Below, one piece after another: positions 27,163 through 36,103 of a stretch of 64,000 nucleotides of DNA. The DNA lies in the NCBI RefSeq assembly GCF_025398155.2, contig NZ_CP104562.2:3410001-3474000 (forward strand), written 5' to 3'. The position numbers and the translations under genes were made by a program. How positions within the stretch are numbered: position 1 is the stretch's first letter; every line of letters begins with the position of its first letter. This DNA comes from Roseateles amylovorans (GTDB lineage: Bacteria; Pseudomonadota; Gammaproteobacteria; Burkholderiales; Burkholderiaceae_C). The notes under the pieces were generated by a model that ran no database searches, was not told the DNA's origin, and saw only the letters and a program-made list of their open reading frames with translations.

Positions 27163-29427
27163 TCACGCCAACCTGAACGGCAATTCCCGCAGCGGTTTGC
27201 CCGTCAAGCTCGCAATGGCGTTGGCAAACGCCGGCGCCAGCGGCGGCAGTCCAGGTTCACCCATCCCGGTGGGCGGATCGGCACTCGGCACGACATGCAC
27301 CGCGATCTGCGGCATGTCAGTGATGCGCGGCACCGGGAAGTCGCCGAAGTTGCTCTGCTGCACCTCGCCATCCTTCAAGGTGATCGCGGCACCCGGCAGG
27401 CACATCGACAAGCCCATCAGCGCCGCGCCTTGCACCTGCGCCTCCACGCTGCGCGGATTCACCGCCAGGTTGCAGTGCACGCCGGCCGTCGCGCGGTGCA
27501 GCACCGGCTGCCCGTCCTTCACCGACGCCTCCACCACGTATGCCACCACGGTGCTGAACGATTCATGCACCGCCACGCCCCAGGCCCGACCCGCCGCCAA
27601 CTGGCGCTTGCCGTAGCCGGTCTGGTCGACGGCCAGTTGAAGCGCCGCACGGTGACGGGCATGTTTCTCGCCGAACAGGCGCATCCGGTACGCCACCGGG
27701 TCCTGCTTCGTGGTCCGGGCGATTTCGTCGATCAAGGTCTCCATCACGTAGGCGGTATGGGTCGATCCCACGCTCCGCCACCACAGCACCGGCACATTCA
27801 GCTTGGGATGGTGCACCGTCAGCCGCATCGGCACCGGGTACGGATCACGCAGACCCTCGGTGGCCGTGCCGTCGATGCCGTTCTTGATCTGGTACTGGCC
27901 GAAGACGGTGCCTTCGGTGATGGATTGCCCGACCAGCACATGGTCCCAGGCCAGTACCTGGCCGCGCTCATCGAAGCCGATGCGGGCGCGGTGCAGATGC
28001 ATCGGGCGGTAGTAGCCGCCCTTGATGTCGTCCTCACGGCTCCACAGGGTGCGGATCGGCGCATCCAGTCCGGCCGCCCTCGCCGCCTTGGCAATCTGAC
28101 AGGCCTCCACCACATAGTCGCTCGACCCGACGAATCGCCGCCCGAAGCCGCCGCCCGCCGTCTGCACATGCATGGCCACCTGCTCCGGCTTGAGGCCGAG
28201 CACCGCAGCCGCCGCCGCGCCGTCCAGCCCCGGGCCCTGGGTGCCGACCCACAGTTCGGCCCGACCTTCGCTCAGCTTCACCGTGCAGTTCAGCGGCTCC
28301 ATCGGGGCATGCGCCAGATAGGGGAAGACGAACTCGGCCTCCAGTCGGTGGGGCGCCGTCGCCAGCGGGGTCATGTCGGCGTCGAAGGCACGGGGGCCCG
28401 GCGTCTGGGCCAAGGCGCGGTAGTCCACCAGTTGCCGTTCGCTGTCGACCTTCTCGACCTTGGACACATCCCATGCCAGCTTCAGCGCGTCGCGGCCCTG
28501 CTTGGCGGGCCAGTAACCCTCGGCCACCACGGCCACGCCTTCGCCGCCTCGGTCTCCGGGAATGCGCAGCACGGCTTTGACGCCCTTGATGGCACGCGCC
28601 GCCGAGTCATCCACCGACTTCAGACGAGCCCCAAACACCGGCGGATGCGCCACCACGGCGGTGAGTTGACCCGGCAGTCGGACATCGATGCCGAAGTCCT
28701 GCCGACCGCTGCTCTTGGCACGCGCATCGAGCCGCGTCGTGGGACGACCGATCAGTCGGAAGTCCTTGGGGTTCTTCAGCGCGACCTGTTCGGGCACGGG
28801 AAGCGCGGCGGCAGACTCGGCCAGCGCGCCATAGCCGAGCTTGCGGCCGTCCGGCGCAATCACCTGACCGGCCTGGGTTCGCAGCGTGGCGGCATCCACC
28901 TTCCAGCGTGCGGCCGCCGCGCTCACCAGCATCGCCCGGGCACGGGCGCCGAGTTCACGGTATTGGGTGAAGCTGTTCTTGATGGAGTTGGACCCCCCGG
29001 TCAGGTGCAGACCGAACAGCGGGTCGATGTAGGCCGGATCGCTCGAGCCGTTGCGGGTGCGGATCAGCGACCAATCGGCGTCCAGCTCCTCGGCCAGGAT
29101 CATCGGCAGACCGGTCTGCACGCCCTGCCCGAACTCCAACCGGTTGATCGTCACCGTGACCTCGCCGCTCGGCGCGATCTGCACAAAGGCGGACGGCTGC
29201 TGCGTGGGCTTGAGACCGGCGGCGGCAGGCGCATCCGCCTGAGCGCTGGCCAGATGCGGAAACGCCCCCAGCGCCAGTCCGCCCGCACCCGCCATCTTCA
29301 GGAAGCTGCGTCGCGGCATGGGCGCGGTCCCGGACTCGGCGAGTTCTCGCGTCATCAGCTCGCGCAGGGCGCGTGGCATTTCCAAGGTGTGGAGCGGCAG
29401 GTCCGACACATTCAATTTAGGCATCAT
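27163..29427 (-). CDS. Molybdopterin-binding aldehyde dehydrogenase, IorB/isoquinoline 1-oxidoreductase beta-like
   Basis: A 754-residue large subunit of a molybdenum hydroxylase. A twin-arginine signal (RRSFLK followed by a hydrophobic AGAGGLALGAF stretch) indicates export of the folded, cofactor-loaded enzyme. It lies unusually far in, near residue 40. Later motifs include the Gly-rich QTAGGGFGRR and, near the C-terminus, GMGEPGLPP, which carries the presumed catalytic Glu of the family. It pairs with the [2Fe-2S] subunit encoded 13 nt upstream; AGGA precedes the chosen ATG, and a second ATG follows at once. The substrate cannot be told from sequence; the family oxidises N-heterocycles or aldehydes. 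Confidence 0.9.
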   Translation of the reverse strand: MMPKLNVSDLPLHTLEMPRALRELMTRELAESGTAPMPRRSFLKMAGAGGLALGAFPHLASAQADAPAAAGLKPTQQPSAFVQIAPSGEVTVTINRLEFGQGVQTGLPMILAEELDADWSLIRTRNGSSDPAYIDPLFGLHLTGGSNSIKNSFTQYRELGARARAMLVSAAAARWKVDAATLRTQAGQVIAPDGRKLGYGALAESAAALPVPEQVALKNPKDFRLIGRPTTRLDARAKSSGRQDFGIDVRLPGQLTAVVAHPPVFGARLKSVDDSAARAIKGVKAVLRIPGDRGGEGVAVVAEGYWPAKQGRDALKLAWDVSKVEKVDSERQLVDYRALAQTPGPRAFDADMTPLATAPHRLEAEFVFPYLAHAPMEPLNCTVKLSEGRAELWVGTQGPGLDGAAAAAVLGLKPEQVAMHVQTAGGGFGRRFVGSSDYVVEACQIAKAARAAGLDAPIRTLWSREDDIKGGYYRPMHLHRARIGFDERGQVLAWDHVLVGQSITEGTVFGQYQIKNGIDGTATEGLRDPYPVPMRLTVHHPKLNVPVLWWRSVGSTHTAYVMETLIDEIARTTKQDPVAYRMRLFGEKHARHRAALQLAVDQTGYGKRQLAAGRAWGVAVHESFSTVVAYVVEASVKDGQPVLHRATAGVHCNLAVNPRSVEAQVQGAALMGLSMCLPGAAITLKDGEVQQSNFGDFPVPRITDMPQIAVHVVPSADPPTGMGEPGLPPLAPAFANAIASLTGKPLRELPFRLA

Positions 29428-29440
29428 GGCAACAGTTCCT

Positions 29441-29914
29441 TCAGGCCAGGGATTGGGCGGCATCCGCCACGGCGGCGCGAATCCGGGCATAGGTGCCGCA
29501 GCGGCAGATGTTGCCCGCCATGGCGCCGTCGATTTCCTCTGGCGTGGGCTTCTTGCCCTTGGGCAGCGATTTCAGGAAGGCGGTCGCGCTCATGATCTGG
29601 CCGCTCTGGCAGTAGCCGCATTGCGCCACGTCGTGCTTGACCCAGGCGGCGTGCACCGCCGCACCGACCTTGTCGCTGCCGTCGGTGGTGGCTTCGATGG
29701 TGCGGATCTTCTTGCCCTCGGCAGCCGATATCGGCGTGACGCAGGAGCGAATGGCCTGGCCGTCCAGATGGACCGTGCAGGCGCCGCACAGGGCCGCGCC
29801 ACAGCCGAACTTGGTGCCGGTCATCCCCAGCGTGTCACGCAGCGTCCAGAGGATGGGCGTGCCGGGATCGATGTCGACCGTGTGCTCGCGGCCGTTGACA
29901 TTGAGCTTGCTCAT
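29441..29914 (-). CDS. [2Fe-2S] subunit of molybdenum hydroxylase, IorA-like
   Basis: A 157-residue small subunit. The N-terminal plant-type ferredoxin cluster is seen as CGAALCGAC, and the C-terminal helical domain binds a second cluster with CGYCQSGQ and ICRCGTY. It passes electrons from the molybdenum subunit encoded downstream. The two-subunit layout without a FAD subunit is typical of IorAB-type enzymes that donate to a cytochrome. It has no export signal of its own and would be carried by the Tat signal on its partner. Confidence 0.93.
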   Translation of the reverse strand: MSKLNVNGREHTVDIDPGTPILWTLRDTLGMTGTKFGCGAALCGACTVHLDGQAIRSCVTPISAAEGKKIRTIEATTDGSDKVGAAVHAAWVKHDVAQCGYCQSGQIMSATAFLKSLPKGKKPTPEEIDGAMAGNICRCGTYARIRAAVADAAQSLA

Positions 29915-30163
29915 GATGGGGCGGTTCTCCGTCGGTAAGTCAGTTCAGTGGGACAGCCTTCGCGAACCATCCCGTGCTCCGGAGTGTCCCCATCGGCGAC
30001 GCAAGCCACTTGCTCGTTTCCCTGCCGGTCTTGCCTTTTCCAACGAATCCGCACGGGACACCAGTCCCGGGATCCACGCCGCGATCCTGCCCGGACTCCC
30101 GCCCGGACAAGGGGCGGCGCCGATCCGCCCTGCCCTGCGGTCCGAAACGCCTGTGAAGCGTCG

Positions 30164-31027
30164 TCAGCGCACCGATGTTCCCGGCGCGCCGGCCGCCCGG
30201 CGCATCGCCTGGGCCCAGCGGTCGTCGTCGAGGATGCGGCTCATCGGCCGGAGATGCAGCCCGCGCGAGCGCACCATCCAGTCGAACCGGCTGCCGGACA
30301 GGACGGCGTACTCATCCACACGCGCCTGCGCAATCTCATCGCCTGGGATCAGACCGCGGCTGGGGTGGCACATCAGCAAGTCGCCCTCTCTGGCGGACTT
30401 CAGCCAGCGGCACAGCAGCCGCTCATAGCGCTGCGGCCCCCCGGTGAAGTCGTACACACCGAGCAGCGCGCGGTTGTGTCGAAGGTCCAGCGTATCGGCC
30501 TCCGAGATGAAGGCACGACCGCCCAGATGGTTGATCGTCAGCGATTTGATCCCCCAACCCGACGCCCGCGTGGATCGCACCCAGGGCTTGCGATAGGGGA
30601 AGCGCCGCATCAGCAGGTCGATCAACGCATGCCGGACCTGCGGAAACTGATGGACATGCTGATGGCCGTCGACAAAATCAGGCGCCCGGCCCAGTTCGCG
30701 TTCGAACGCATCCAGTTGCGCACCGATCTCCCCGCGCAGCGCAGCAATATCCAGTCGTCCCATCACGCCCTGGCCCCAGAGGCGCCGCCATTCGCTGGGC
30801 GGCAAGGTCTGCGGATAGGCCGTGAGGTCCAGGTGAAGACCGACGTCGATCGGCCCAGCACTGTCTCGCCGAAGGCATCTGGCGCCCTCAGCCCAGGCGG
30901 ACGCGCCCACCATGCAGCTGACGGCATGCACCCGGCCCTCCGACATCAGCGACATCGCTGCAGCATTGATGTCGCCGTGCAGGCCGAAGTCGTCGATGCC
31001 GATGCAGATCGCACGGTCGCCGGTCAT
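30164..31027 (-). CDS. YdjC/ChbG-family deacetylase, NaxD/LgmC-like
   Basis: A 287-residue polysaccharide-deacetylase-like protein. Metal-binding motifs are GIDDFGL near the N-terminus, a VGLHLDL segment and VDGHQHVH near residue 120. YdjC-family proteins remove N-acetyl groups from sugars. In Francisella (NaxD) and Bordetella the homologue deacetylates a polyprenyl-phosphate-linked hexosamine before transfer to lipid A. Here the ATG overlaps the stop of an ArnT-like transferase (ATGA) and a GT2 enzyme lies upstream, the same three activities. A hopanoid-related HpnK role is the main alternative but no hopanoid genes are nearby. Confidence 0.85.
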   Translation of the reverse strand: MTGDRAICIGIDDFGLHGDINAAAMSLMSEGRVHAVSCMVGASAWAEGARCLRRDSAGPIDVGLHLDLTAYPQTLPPSEWRRLWGQGVMGRLDIAALRGEIGAQLDAFERELGRAPDFVDGHQHVHQFPQVRHALIDLLMRRFPYRKPWVRSTRASGWGIKSLTINHLGGRAFISEADTLDLRHNRALLGVYDFTGGPQRYERLLCRWLKSAREGDLLMCHPSRGLIPGDEIAQARVDEYAVLSGSRFDWMVRSRGLHLRPMSRILDDDRWAQAMRRAAGAPGTSVR

Positions 31028-32574
31028 GGCGCTGCGCCCGTCCACCGGCAATCCAGATCGGCGCGGCGCACATGCCAGAGCGTGCTGCCGCCCTGCTGGG
31101 TGATCAAGGTGGCACCTCGCAGCCATGGCAGTTCCTGCGCCAGATGCTCGCCGCCCACCAGCCAGGCGCCCGGATGCGCGCACAGTGCCGGCAGCAAGCT
31201 GGCGCGGGTCAGGAAGTTCGCGTCGCCCTGGCCCGGAGGCGCGAACAATCGGGTGTCGCCCAACTCCTTGCGCCAGTTGTCGCGGGCCATGAGGTCGGCA
31301 TCGTTCCAGTCTTCCACCACCCACATCGGTGTGGTCAATCGGGCGTAGAACGGCACGTCATAGTCGAACCGCTCCAGCATCACGACCGGCTCGTCAGCAC
31401 TGCGCTGCGCGGCGAGCTGGCGGGCCAAATCCCGGTGCGTCCGCCCTGCCCCCAGCGCATAGGCGGTCACCGCAGCCAGTCCGATGAGGACGCCGGCGGC
31501 CAACGACACCCCTGCCCAGGTTCGGGTGCGGAAGTCGACGGGCAGGAGACGGCACCAGGCGGCCGCCACCAGGCCGGCCATGGGCGGCACGGCAGGCAGG
31601 ATGTAGCCGACCAACTTGGATTGCGGCAACGAGAAGAACGCCACCACCACGACCCACCAGATCGCCATCAGGCCATCGAGTGAATGGACATCCGGCGCCA
31701 AGGGCCGAAGCCGCCCGCGCCAGCCTCGGTACAACCAGGGCAACGCCGGGAGACTCACCAACGGCAGGACCACCCCGTAGAACCACACGGGCTGGACGTT
31801 GTTGAAGCCGCCTGCGGCAAAGCGCTGGAAATGCTGGACCACGAAGAAGTAGTGCAGAAAGTCTGGATAGCGCTGTTGCATCAGCACGAACCACGGCATG
31901 GCGATGGCCAGCATCAGCAAGAGGCCGGGCCACCAGAGCAAAGCCCCGATCACCCGCCACTGCCGCCGTACGACAAGCCACAGCAACAACACCAGGCCGG
32001 GCAGCACCGCACCGATCAGCCCCTTGGCCAGGATGCCCGCCCCCGCCATCGCGAACGCCGCCGTGAGCGGCCGGCGATACGCCAACCCGTGTTCCATGCG
32101 CAGCGACGCATCCACCGCCAGCACGATCGTGGCGCTGATGCAGCCCGCGACCAGCATGTCCAGATTGGCAAACTGCGCACCGAGAAAGAACAGCGGCATG
32201 GCCAGCAGCGAGACCAGCGCCGCACGCGCCTGGGCGGCGCCGCGCCATCGATAGATCAGCCAGAACAGGCTGAGCGCGCCGGCGGCACCGCCCAGCATGG
32301 GCGCGGCCCGGGCACTGAAGACATTCACACCCAGCAACGACATCGCCACCTCGGTGATCCAGTAGAACAAGGGCGGCTTGTGAAAGAACGGAAGACCGTT
32401 GAGCGTGGGCACCAGCCATTGGCCGCTGCGCAGGGCCTCCCAGGCGACGCCGACGTAGCGCCCTTCATCGGGGAGCATCAGCGGCCGCGCCCAGGCGGTG
32501 GCGGCGAGCCAGATCAAGGTGAGCGTCACCGCACCCCACCATTCAGGGCGGGGCGGCACCCTCGGCGCCCTCAT
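31024..32574 (-). CDS. ArnT-like GT39-type lipid A glycosyltransferase
   Basis: A 516-residue membrane protein with a dozen or so hydrophobic helices. The first periplasmic loop has LPDEGRYVGVAWE and then NGLPFFHKPPLFYW, the hallmark of ArnT/PMT-family enzymes, where acidic residues take part in transfer from a polyprenyl-phosphate donor. The C-terminal 120 residues form a soluble periplasmic part. It should move an amino sugar onto lipid A or another envelope acceptor. The start at 32574 makes an ATGA overlap with the GT2 gene, and its own stop overlaps the deacetylase start. The sugar is not readable from sequence; context favours a deacetylated hexosamine. Confidence 0.88.
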   Translation of the reverse strand: MRAPRVPPRPEWWGAVTLTLIWLAATAWARPLMLPDEGRYVGVAWEALRSGQWLVPTLNGLPFFHKPPLFYWITEVAMSLLGVNVFSARAAPMLGGAAGALSLFWLIYRWRGAAQARAALVSLLAMPLFFLGAQFANLDMLVAGCISATIVLAVDASLRMEHGLAYRRPLTAAFAMAGAGILAKGLIGAVLPGLVLLLWLVVRRQWRVIGALLWWPGLLLMLAIAMPWFVLMQQRYPDFLHYFFVVQHFQRFAAGGFNNVQPVWFYGVVLPLVSLPALPWLYRGWRGRLRPLAPDVHSLDGLMAIWWVVVVAFFSLPQSKLVGYILPAVPPMAGLVAAAWCRLLPVDFRTRTWAGVSLAAGVLIGLAAVTAYALGAGRTHRDLARQLAAQRSADEPVVMLERFDYDVPFYARLTTPMWVVEDWNDADLMARDNWRKELGDTRLFAPPGQGDANFLTRASLLPALCAHPGAWLVGGEHLAQELPWLRGATLITQQGGSTLWHVRRADLDCRWTGAAP

Positions 32575-33629
32575 TCCTGCGCCGGGGGCAGTCCCCGTCC
32601 CCACTGATCCCGCACCACATACAGCGGGCGGGCCTTGACCTCTTCGAAGATCCGCCCGATGTATTCACCCAGAATGCCCAGCGACAGCAACTGCAGGCCG
32701 GCGAACAGCATCAGGCTCACCACGATGGTGGTCCATCCGCTGACGACGTGGCCATAGACGAAAAACACCAGCGTGAGATAGGCGCCGTAGATGAAGGCGG
32801 CCAAGGCCAGCATCACGCCCACGGCACTGACGGCGCGCAGCGGCCAGGTGGTGAAGGAGGTCAAGCCATCCAGCGCGAGCTGAATCAGCCGAAGCGGCGG
32901 GAAATGGCTGCGGCCATGGGCCCGCTCATCGGGTTGATAAGGCACGGCGACCGATGTGTGCCCCACCCAGGCGTACAGCCCCTTCATGAAGCGATTGCGC
33001 TCAGGCAAGGCCAGCAGTGCATCGACGACATGCCGGTCCAGCAGTCGAAAGTCCCCGGCCCCGGCCGGGACCTCGAACCGGCCGGCGCGATTGAGCAAGC
33101 CGTAGAACAGCCGCACGCCCAGTCGCTTGAACCAGGCCTCGTCGTCCCGGCGCTCGCGCACGGCATAGACCATGTCGGCGCCGCGGGCCCAGTGGGCGAT
33201 GAAGGATGGAATCAGGGCGGGATCATGCTGAAGATCGGCATCCATCATCACCACCACGTCACCCGCCGCCTCGGTCAGTCCGGCCGTCAGCGCCGCCTCC
33301 TTGCCGAAGTTGCGTGACAGCCGGATGGCGCGGACCCCGGGCTGGCGTGCACAGATCTTCAGCAGTGCCGCCGTGTCGTCCCGGCTGCCATCGTCGACGA
33401 GGATCAACTCCCAGGCGTCGCAGCAGTCGGTCAAGGTCTCGCACAGGCGCGGCAACAGGTCGCGCAGATTGCGGGCCTCGTTGTGGCAAGGGATGACGCA
33501 GGACAGCCGGAGTCGGCTGGGGCGGACGGTGTCCATCGTCTGGCGACGCGTCGCGGCGGCACTTCGCTCGCCTGTCGCGGGGCGCAACTCGCTCCGGCGG
33601 GTGGGCAGGCTATTGGGAACGGCTGTCAT
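32571..33629 (-). CDS. Polyprenyl-phosphate glycosyltransferase, GT2 (DPM1/ArnC/GtrB/FlmF2-like)
   Basis: A 352-residue protein. The GT2 domain shows SCVIPCHNEARNL, ILVDDGSRDDT and the metal-binding MMDADLQHDP, with two C-terminal membrane helices (residues about 260-335). It should attach a sugar to undecaprenyl phosphate on the cytoplasmic side. It heads an operon with an ArnT-like transferase and a YdjC-type deacetylase, coupled by ATGA overlaps. The start is uncertain: 33629 keeps all coding-like sequence, while 33536 (321 residues) is closer to the usual family length. Neither has a clear ribosome-binding site. Confidence 0.88.
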   Translation of the reverse strand: MTAVPNSLPTRRSELRPATGERSAAATRRQTMDTVRPSRLRLSCVIPCHNEARNLRDLLPRLCETLTDCCDAWELILVDDGSRDDTAALLKICARQPGVRAIRLSRNFGKEAALTAGLTEAAGDVVVMMDADLQHDPALIPSFIAHWARGADMVYAVRERRDDEAWFKRLGVRLFYGLLNRAGRFEVPAGAGDFRLLDRHVVDALLALPERNRFMKGLYAWVGHTSVAVPYQPDERAHGRSHFPPLRLIQLALDGLTSFTTWPLRAVSAVGVMLALAAFIYGAYLTLVFFVYGHVVSGWTTIVVSLMLFAGLQLLSLGILGEYIGRIFEEVKARPLYVVRDQWGRGLPPAQE

Positions 33630-33669
33630 GAGGTCAGTATCGGGAGACGCTCCTGATCGATTCCTTAAG

Positions 33670-33694
33670 GAAGCTGTCAACGATCGACAGCTTC
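33670..33694. promoter_or_regulatory. Inverted repeat upstream of the lipid A modification operon
   Basis: A perfect 9-bp inverted repeat, GAAGCTGTC and GACAGCTTC separated by 7 nt, lies 41-65 bp upstream of the GT2 start. It abuts a 12-bp palindrome TTCCTTAAGGAA (33661-33672) that contains CTTAAG, the half-site form known for PmrA-type regulators; only one such half-site is present. It could be an operator or a hairpin in the 5' leader. Confidence 0.5.
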
Positions 33695-34419
33695 AAAGGC
33701 GGCGCGACGGCGCAAACTACGGCGCAACCTACGGCGCAAATACGGCGCCGAGGCGAGCACGGACCTCGTCCGTGCGCCGGTTCGCGACAACTTCGCCGCC
33801 GCCGATCGGTCCGGGCGACTCCCTTCAGTCATTGGGCCGCCTAGGTCGTCCCGATCAGGTCAATGGTTCAGATCTTTCGCGAAGTGCGTCAGTTCCGGCC
33901 CACGAGGACGCGGAGGACACGCAGGGCGTGCCCTCGACGCATGAGAAATCAACGGGGGGCACGGTCTGAGGTTGGTTTCGGGCGAACGCCGCGATGTTGT
34001 GCGCGGCGACCTCAACGCACGCTGAAGGAAGCGCCCTCGGTCCGCCACCGGCGCACAGCGGCGCCCGCAGCAGGGCATGCGTCACGCCATTTGATCGCCA
34101 CCGCCTCCGCCACCGCCTCCGCCACCGCCACCGCCTCCGCCACCGCCTCCGCCTCCGCCACCGCCTCCGCCACCGACTCTGCCTGATGCGTGACGCGTGA
34201 CGCGCTCCGAGGCCGGCGCTGCGGCGGACCGCCTGCGGGCCCGCCTCGGCTACCATCGCACGCCGCGCCCTCCGCGGGCGGGCAGGGGCGCTCCCGCTCA
34301 AGGCCAGCCCCCTTTTCGCCTCCCCGAGCGCGGGGATCGCGTCCCCAAGGCCGGGCCCACTTTTCCGGATACCGGTCACCCCTTTCGTCGGGTTCAGGCC
34401 CGCCATCGACACCTTCATC
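33695..34419. other. Gene-poor divergent region with short repeats
   Basis: About 725 bp separate the GT2 operon from the GtrA-like gene. It holds CGGCGCAAACTA-type 12-bp units (33708-33748, nearly three copies) and a CCGCCACCGCCT low-complexity array (34096-34184). Reading frames through it are arginine- or serine-rich artefacts of the repeats. Promoters for the flanking genes are expected here but not resolved. Confidence 0.6.
34096..34184. repeat. GCC(A/T)CC low-complexity tandem array
   Basis: About 90 bp of CGCCAC and CGCCTC hexamers in mixed order, non-coding, some 235 bp upstream of the GtrA-like gene. Such arrays change length easily by slippage. Confidence 0.85.
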
Positions 34420-34794
34420 ATGATCCAGGTCGCTCGATTCATCGCTGTGGGCTGCCTGGCCGCGCTGGTGCACTGGCTGGTGGTGGCTGCGCTGGTCGAA
34501 GGCCTTCAGTGGCATCCTCTCGTGGCCAACCTGGGCGGCTGGCTGGTCGCCCTGTGCGTGTCATTTTCCGGACACCATGGGTTCACCTTTCGCGGCCATG
34601 GCGCGCCGATGGGGACCACCGCGCCCCGCTTTGCGGCGATCTCCGCTGCCGGCTTCCTGGTCAATGAAGTCGCCTACGCCGCGATGCTCCGCTGGACGCA
34701 ACAGTCCTATCAACTGGCGCTGGGTATGGTGCTGGTCGGGGTGGCTGCGGGGACCTATCTGCTCAGCCGTCAATGGGCGTTCCTGCGGCGCTGA
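34420..34794 (+). CDS. GtrA-like membrane protein, putative polyprenyl-phosphate sugar flippase
   Basis: A 124-residue protein with four hydrophobic helices (near residues 5-25, 35-52, 65-85 and 97-117), the standard GtrA layout. The conserved RFIAVGCLAALVHW opening and the SFSGHHGFTF segment after helix 2 fit the family. GtrA proteins are thought to flip undecaprenyl-phosphate-linked sugars across the inner membrane, often beside a GtrB-type GT2 enzyme. Here the GT2 gene is divergent, 790 bp away, so the protein may supply the flipping step for that pathway. No good ribosome-binding site was seen before the ATG. Confidence 0.82.
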   Translation: MIQVARFIAVGCLAALVHWLVVAALVEGLQWHPLVANLGGWLVALCVSFSGHHGFTFRGHGAPMGTTAPRFAAISAAGFLVNEVAYAAMLRWTQQSYQLALGMVLVGVAAGTYLLSRQWAFLRR

Positions 34795-34914
34795 GTCTTC
34801 CTGGGCGATGCGGCCTCATGCCACGTCACCGCACGAACTTGCGCACCGTCATGCGCCTTGAGTCGATCACCTCGCTCCCTGACGCCATCTCTGTCAACAT
34901 CGCGACCGACGTCC

Positions 34915-34970
34915 GTTCTTCCGTTCTTCCGTTCTTCCGTTCTTCCGTTCTTCTGTTCTTCTGTTCTTCT
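34915..34970. repeat. Octamer tandem repeat, 7 copies, just upstream of the MBL-fold gene
   Basis: Four copies of GTTCTTCC are followed by three of GTTCTTCT, ending 32 bp before the ATG of the MBL-fold hydrolase. An 8-bp unit in a leader or promoter can gain or lose copies and so alter expression. Confidence 0.85.
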
Positions 34971-35002
34971 GTTCGCCGACCCCTCCCTCACCGGAGCGCC
35001 CC

Positions 35003-35998
35003 ATGCCCACCGTCCCCACCGCGCCCGCCCTCACCCTGTCCGCCGCCCGCCCGCACCCACTGGCGGTTGAGGCCTTCTTCGACGACCGCACCGGCACCGT
35101 CTCCTATGTGCTGTCCGATCCGGCAACCCGCCAGGCGGCGATCGTCGATCCGGTGCTGGATTTCGACCTCAAGTCCGGTCGCACCACCACCACGCAGGCC
35201 GACCGGTTGCTGGCCCACCTGGACGCGCATCGGCTGTCGCTCCAATGGATCCTGGAGACCCATGCGCATGCGGATCACCTCTCCGCCGCGCATCACCTGC
35301 AAGGCCGCGCAGGCGGGCGGATCGCCATTGGCGAGCACATCCGCGAGGTGCAGGCGACCTTCCGCAAGCTCTACAACCTGGAGCGCGAGTTCCTGCCCGA
35401 CGGCCGACAGTTCGACCACCTCTTCCAGGACGGCGAGACCTTCTTCATCGGCGAGATCGAAGCCTGCGCGCTGCATGTGCCGGGCCACACGCCGGCGGAC
35501 ATGGCCTATCGGATCGCCGATGCCGTGTGGGTGGGCGACACCCTCTTCATGCCGGATGTGGGCACTGCGCGCGCGGACTTTCCCGGTGGTGATGCGGCCA
35601 CGCTGTTCCGCTCCATCCGCCGTCTGCTGGCCCTGCCGGGCGACACCCGTCTCTTCGTCTGCCACGACTATCCACCCGCCGGCCGCGCACCCGCGTGGGA
35701 AACCACCGTGGCCGATCAGCGCGCCCGCAACATCCATGTGCATGATGGGGTGAGCGAGGTGGACTTCGTGGCGCTTCGACAAGGCCGCGACGCCCATCTG
35801 GATGTGCCCACACTGATCCTGCCGTCGATCCAGGTCAACATCCGAGCCGGTCAATTACCCCCGCCGGAGTGCGATGGCGTCAGCTACCTGAAGATTCCGC
35901 TGAACGTGCTGGCAGCCGGACCGGATGCCGCCACGGGCGCGCCCCCGCTCCCAAACGGCAGCGCCAGCTCGGACGGCCCTGCAGCGACGGACGACTGA
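35003..35998 (+). CDS. MBL-fold metallohydrolase, persulfide dioxygenase-like (ETHE1/Blh type)
   Basis: A 331-residue protein. The metallo-beta-lactamase motif THAHADH is near residue 90, followed by VPGHTPADMAY, VGDTLFMPDVGTARADFPGG and FVCHDYPP, matching ETHE1/Blh sulfur dioxygenases, which use a single iron. The family oxidises glutathione persulfide in sulfide detoxification. No rhodanese or BigR-type repressor is adjacent, so a glyoxalase II-like role cannot be ruled out. GGAG lies 7 nt before the ATG. The last 30 residues are a low-complexity tail. The octamer repeat ends just upstream of the start. Confidence 0.85.
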   Translation: MPTVPTAPALTLSAARPHPLAVEAFFDDRTGTVSYVLSDPATRQAAIVDPVLDFDLKSGRTTTTQADRLLAHLDAHRLSLQWILETHAHADHLSAAHHLQGRAGGRIAIGEHIREVQATFRKLYNLEREFLPDGRQFDHLFQDGETFFIGEIEACALHVPGHTPADMAYRIADAVWVGDTLFMPDVGTARADFPGGDAATLFRSIRRLLALPGDTRLFVCHDYPPAGRAPAWETTVADQRARNIHVHDGVSEVDFVALRQGRDAHLDVPTLILPSIQVNIRAGQLPPPECDGVSYLKIPLNVLAAGPDAATGAPPLPNGSASSDGPAATDD

Positions 35999-36103
35999 TC
36001 TCGCTCGTCGCGGCACCGATGGCAGGGGCGTTCGGCCATCCGTCTTCGCCGGGGCGTCGGGCGGAGGACATCGGTCGCAGGTCGGTGCGGCGGACGGGCG
36101 CCT

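Noticed and set aside
33855..34515. Arg/Trp-rich and Ser/Ala-rich frames across the GCC repeat array
   Set aside because: They are simple products of the low-complexity DNA and overlap each other on both strands.
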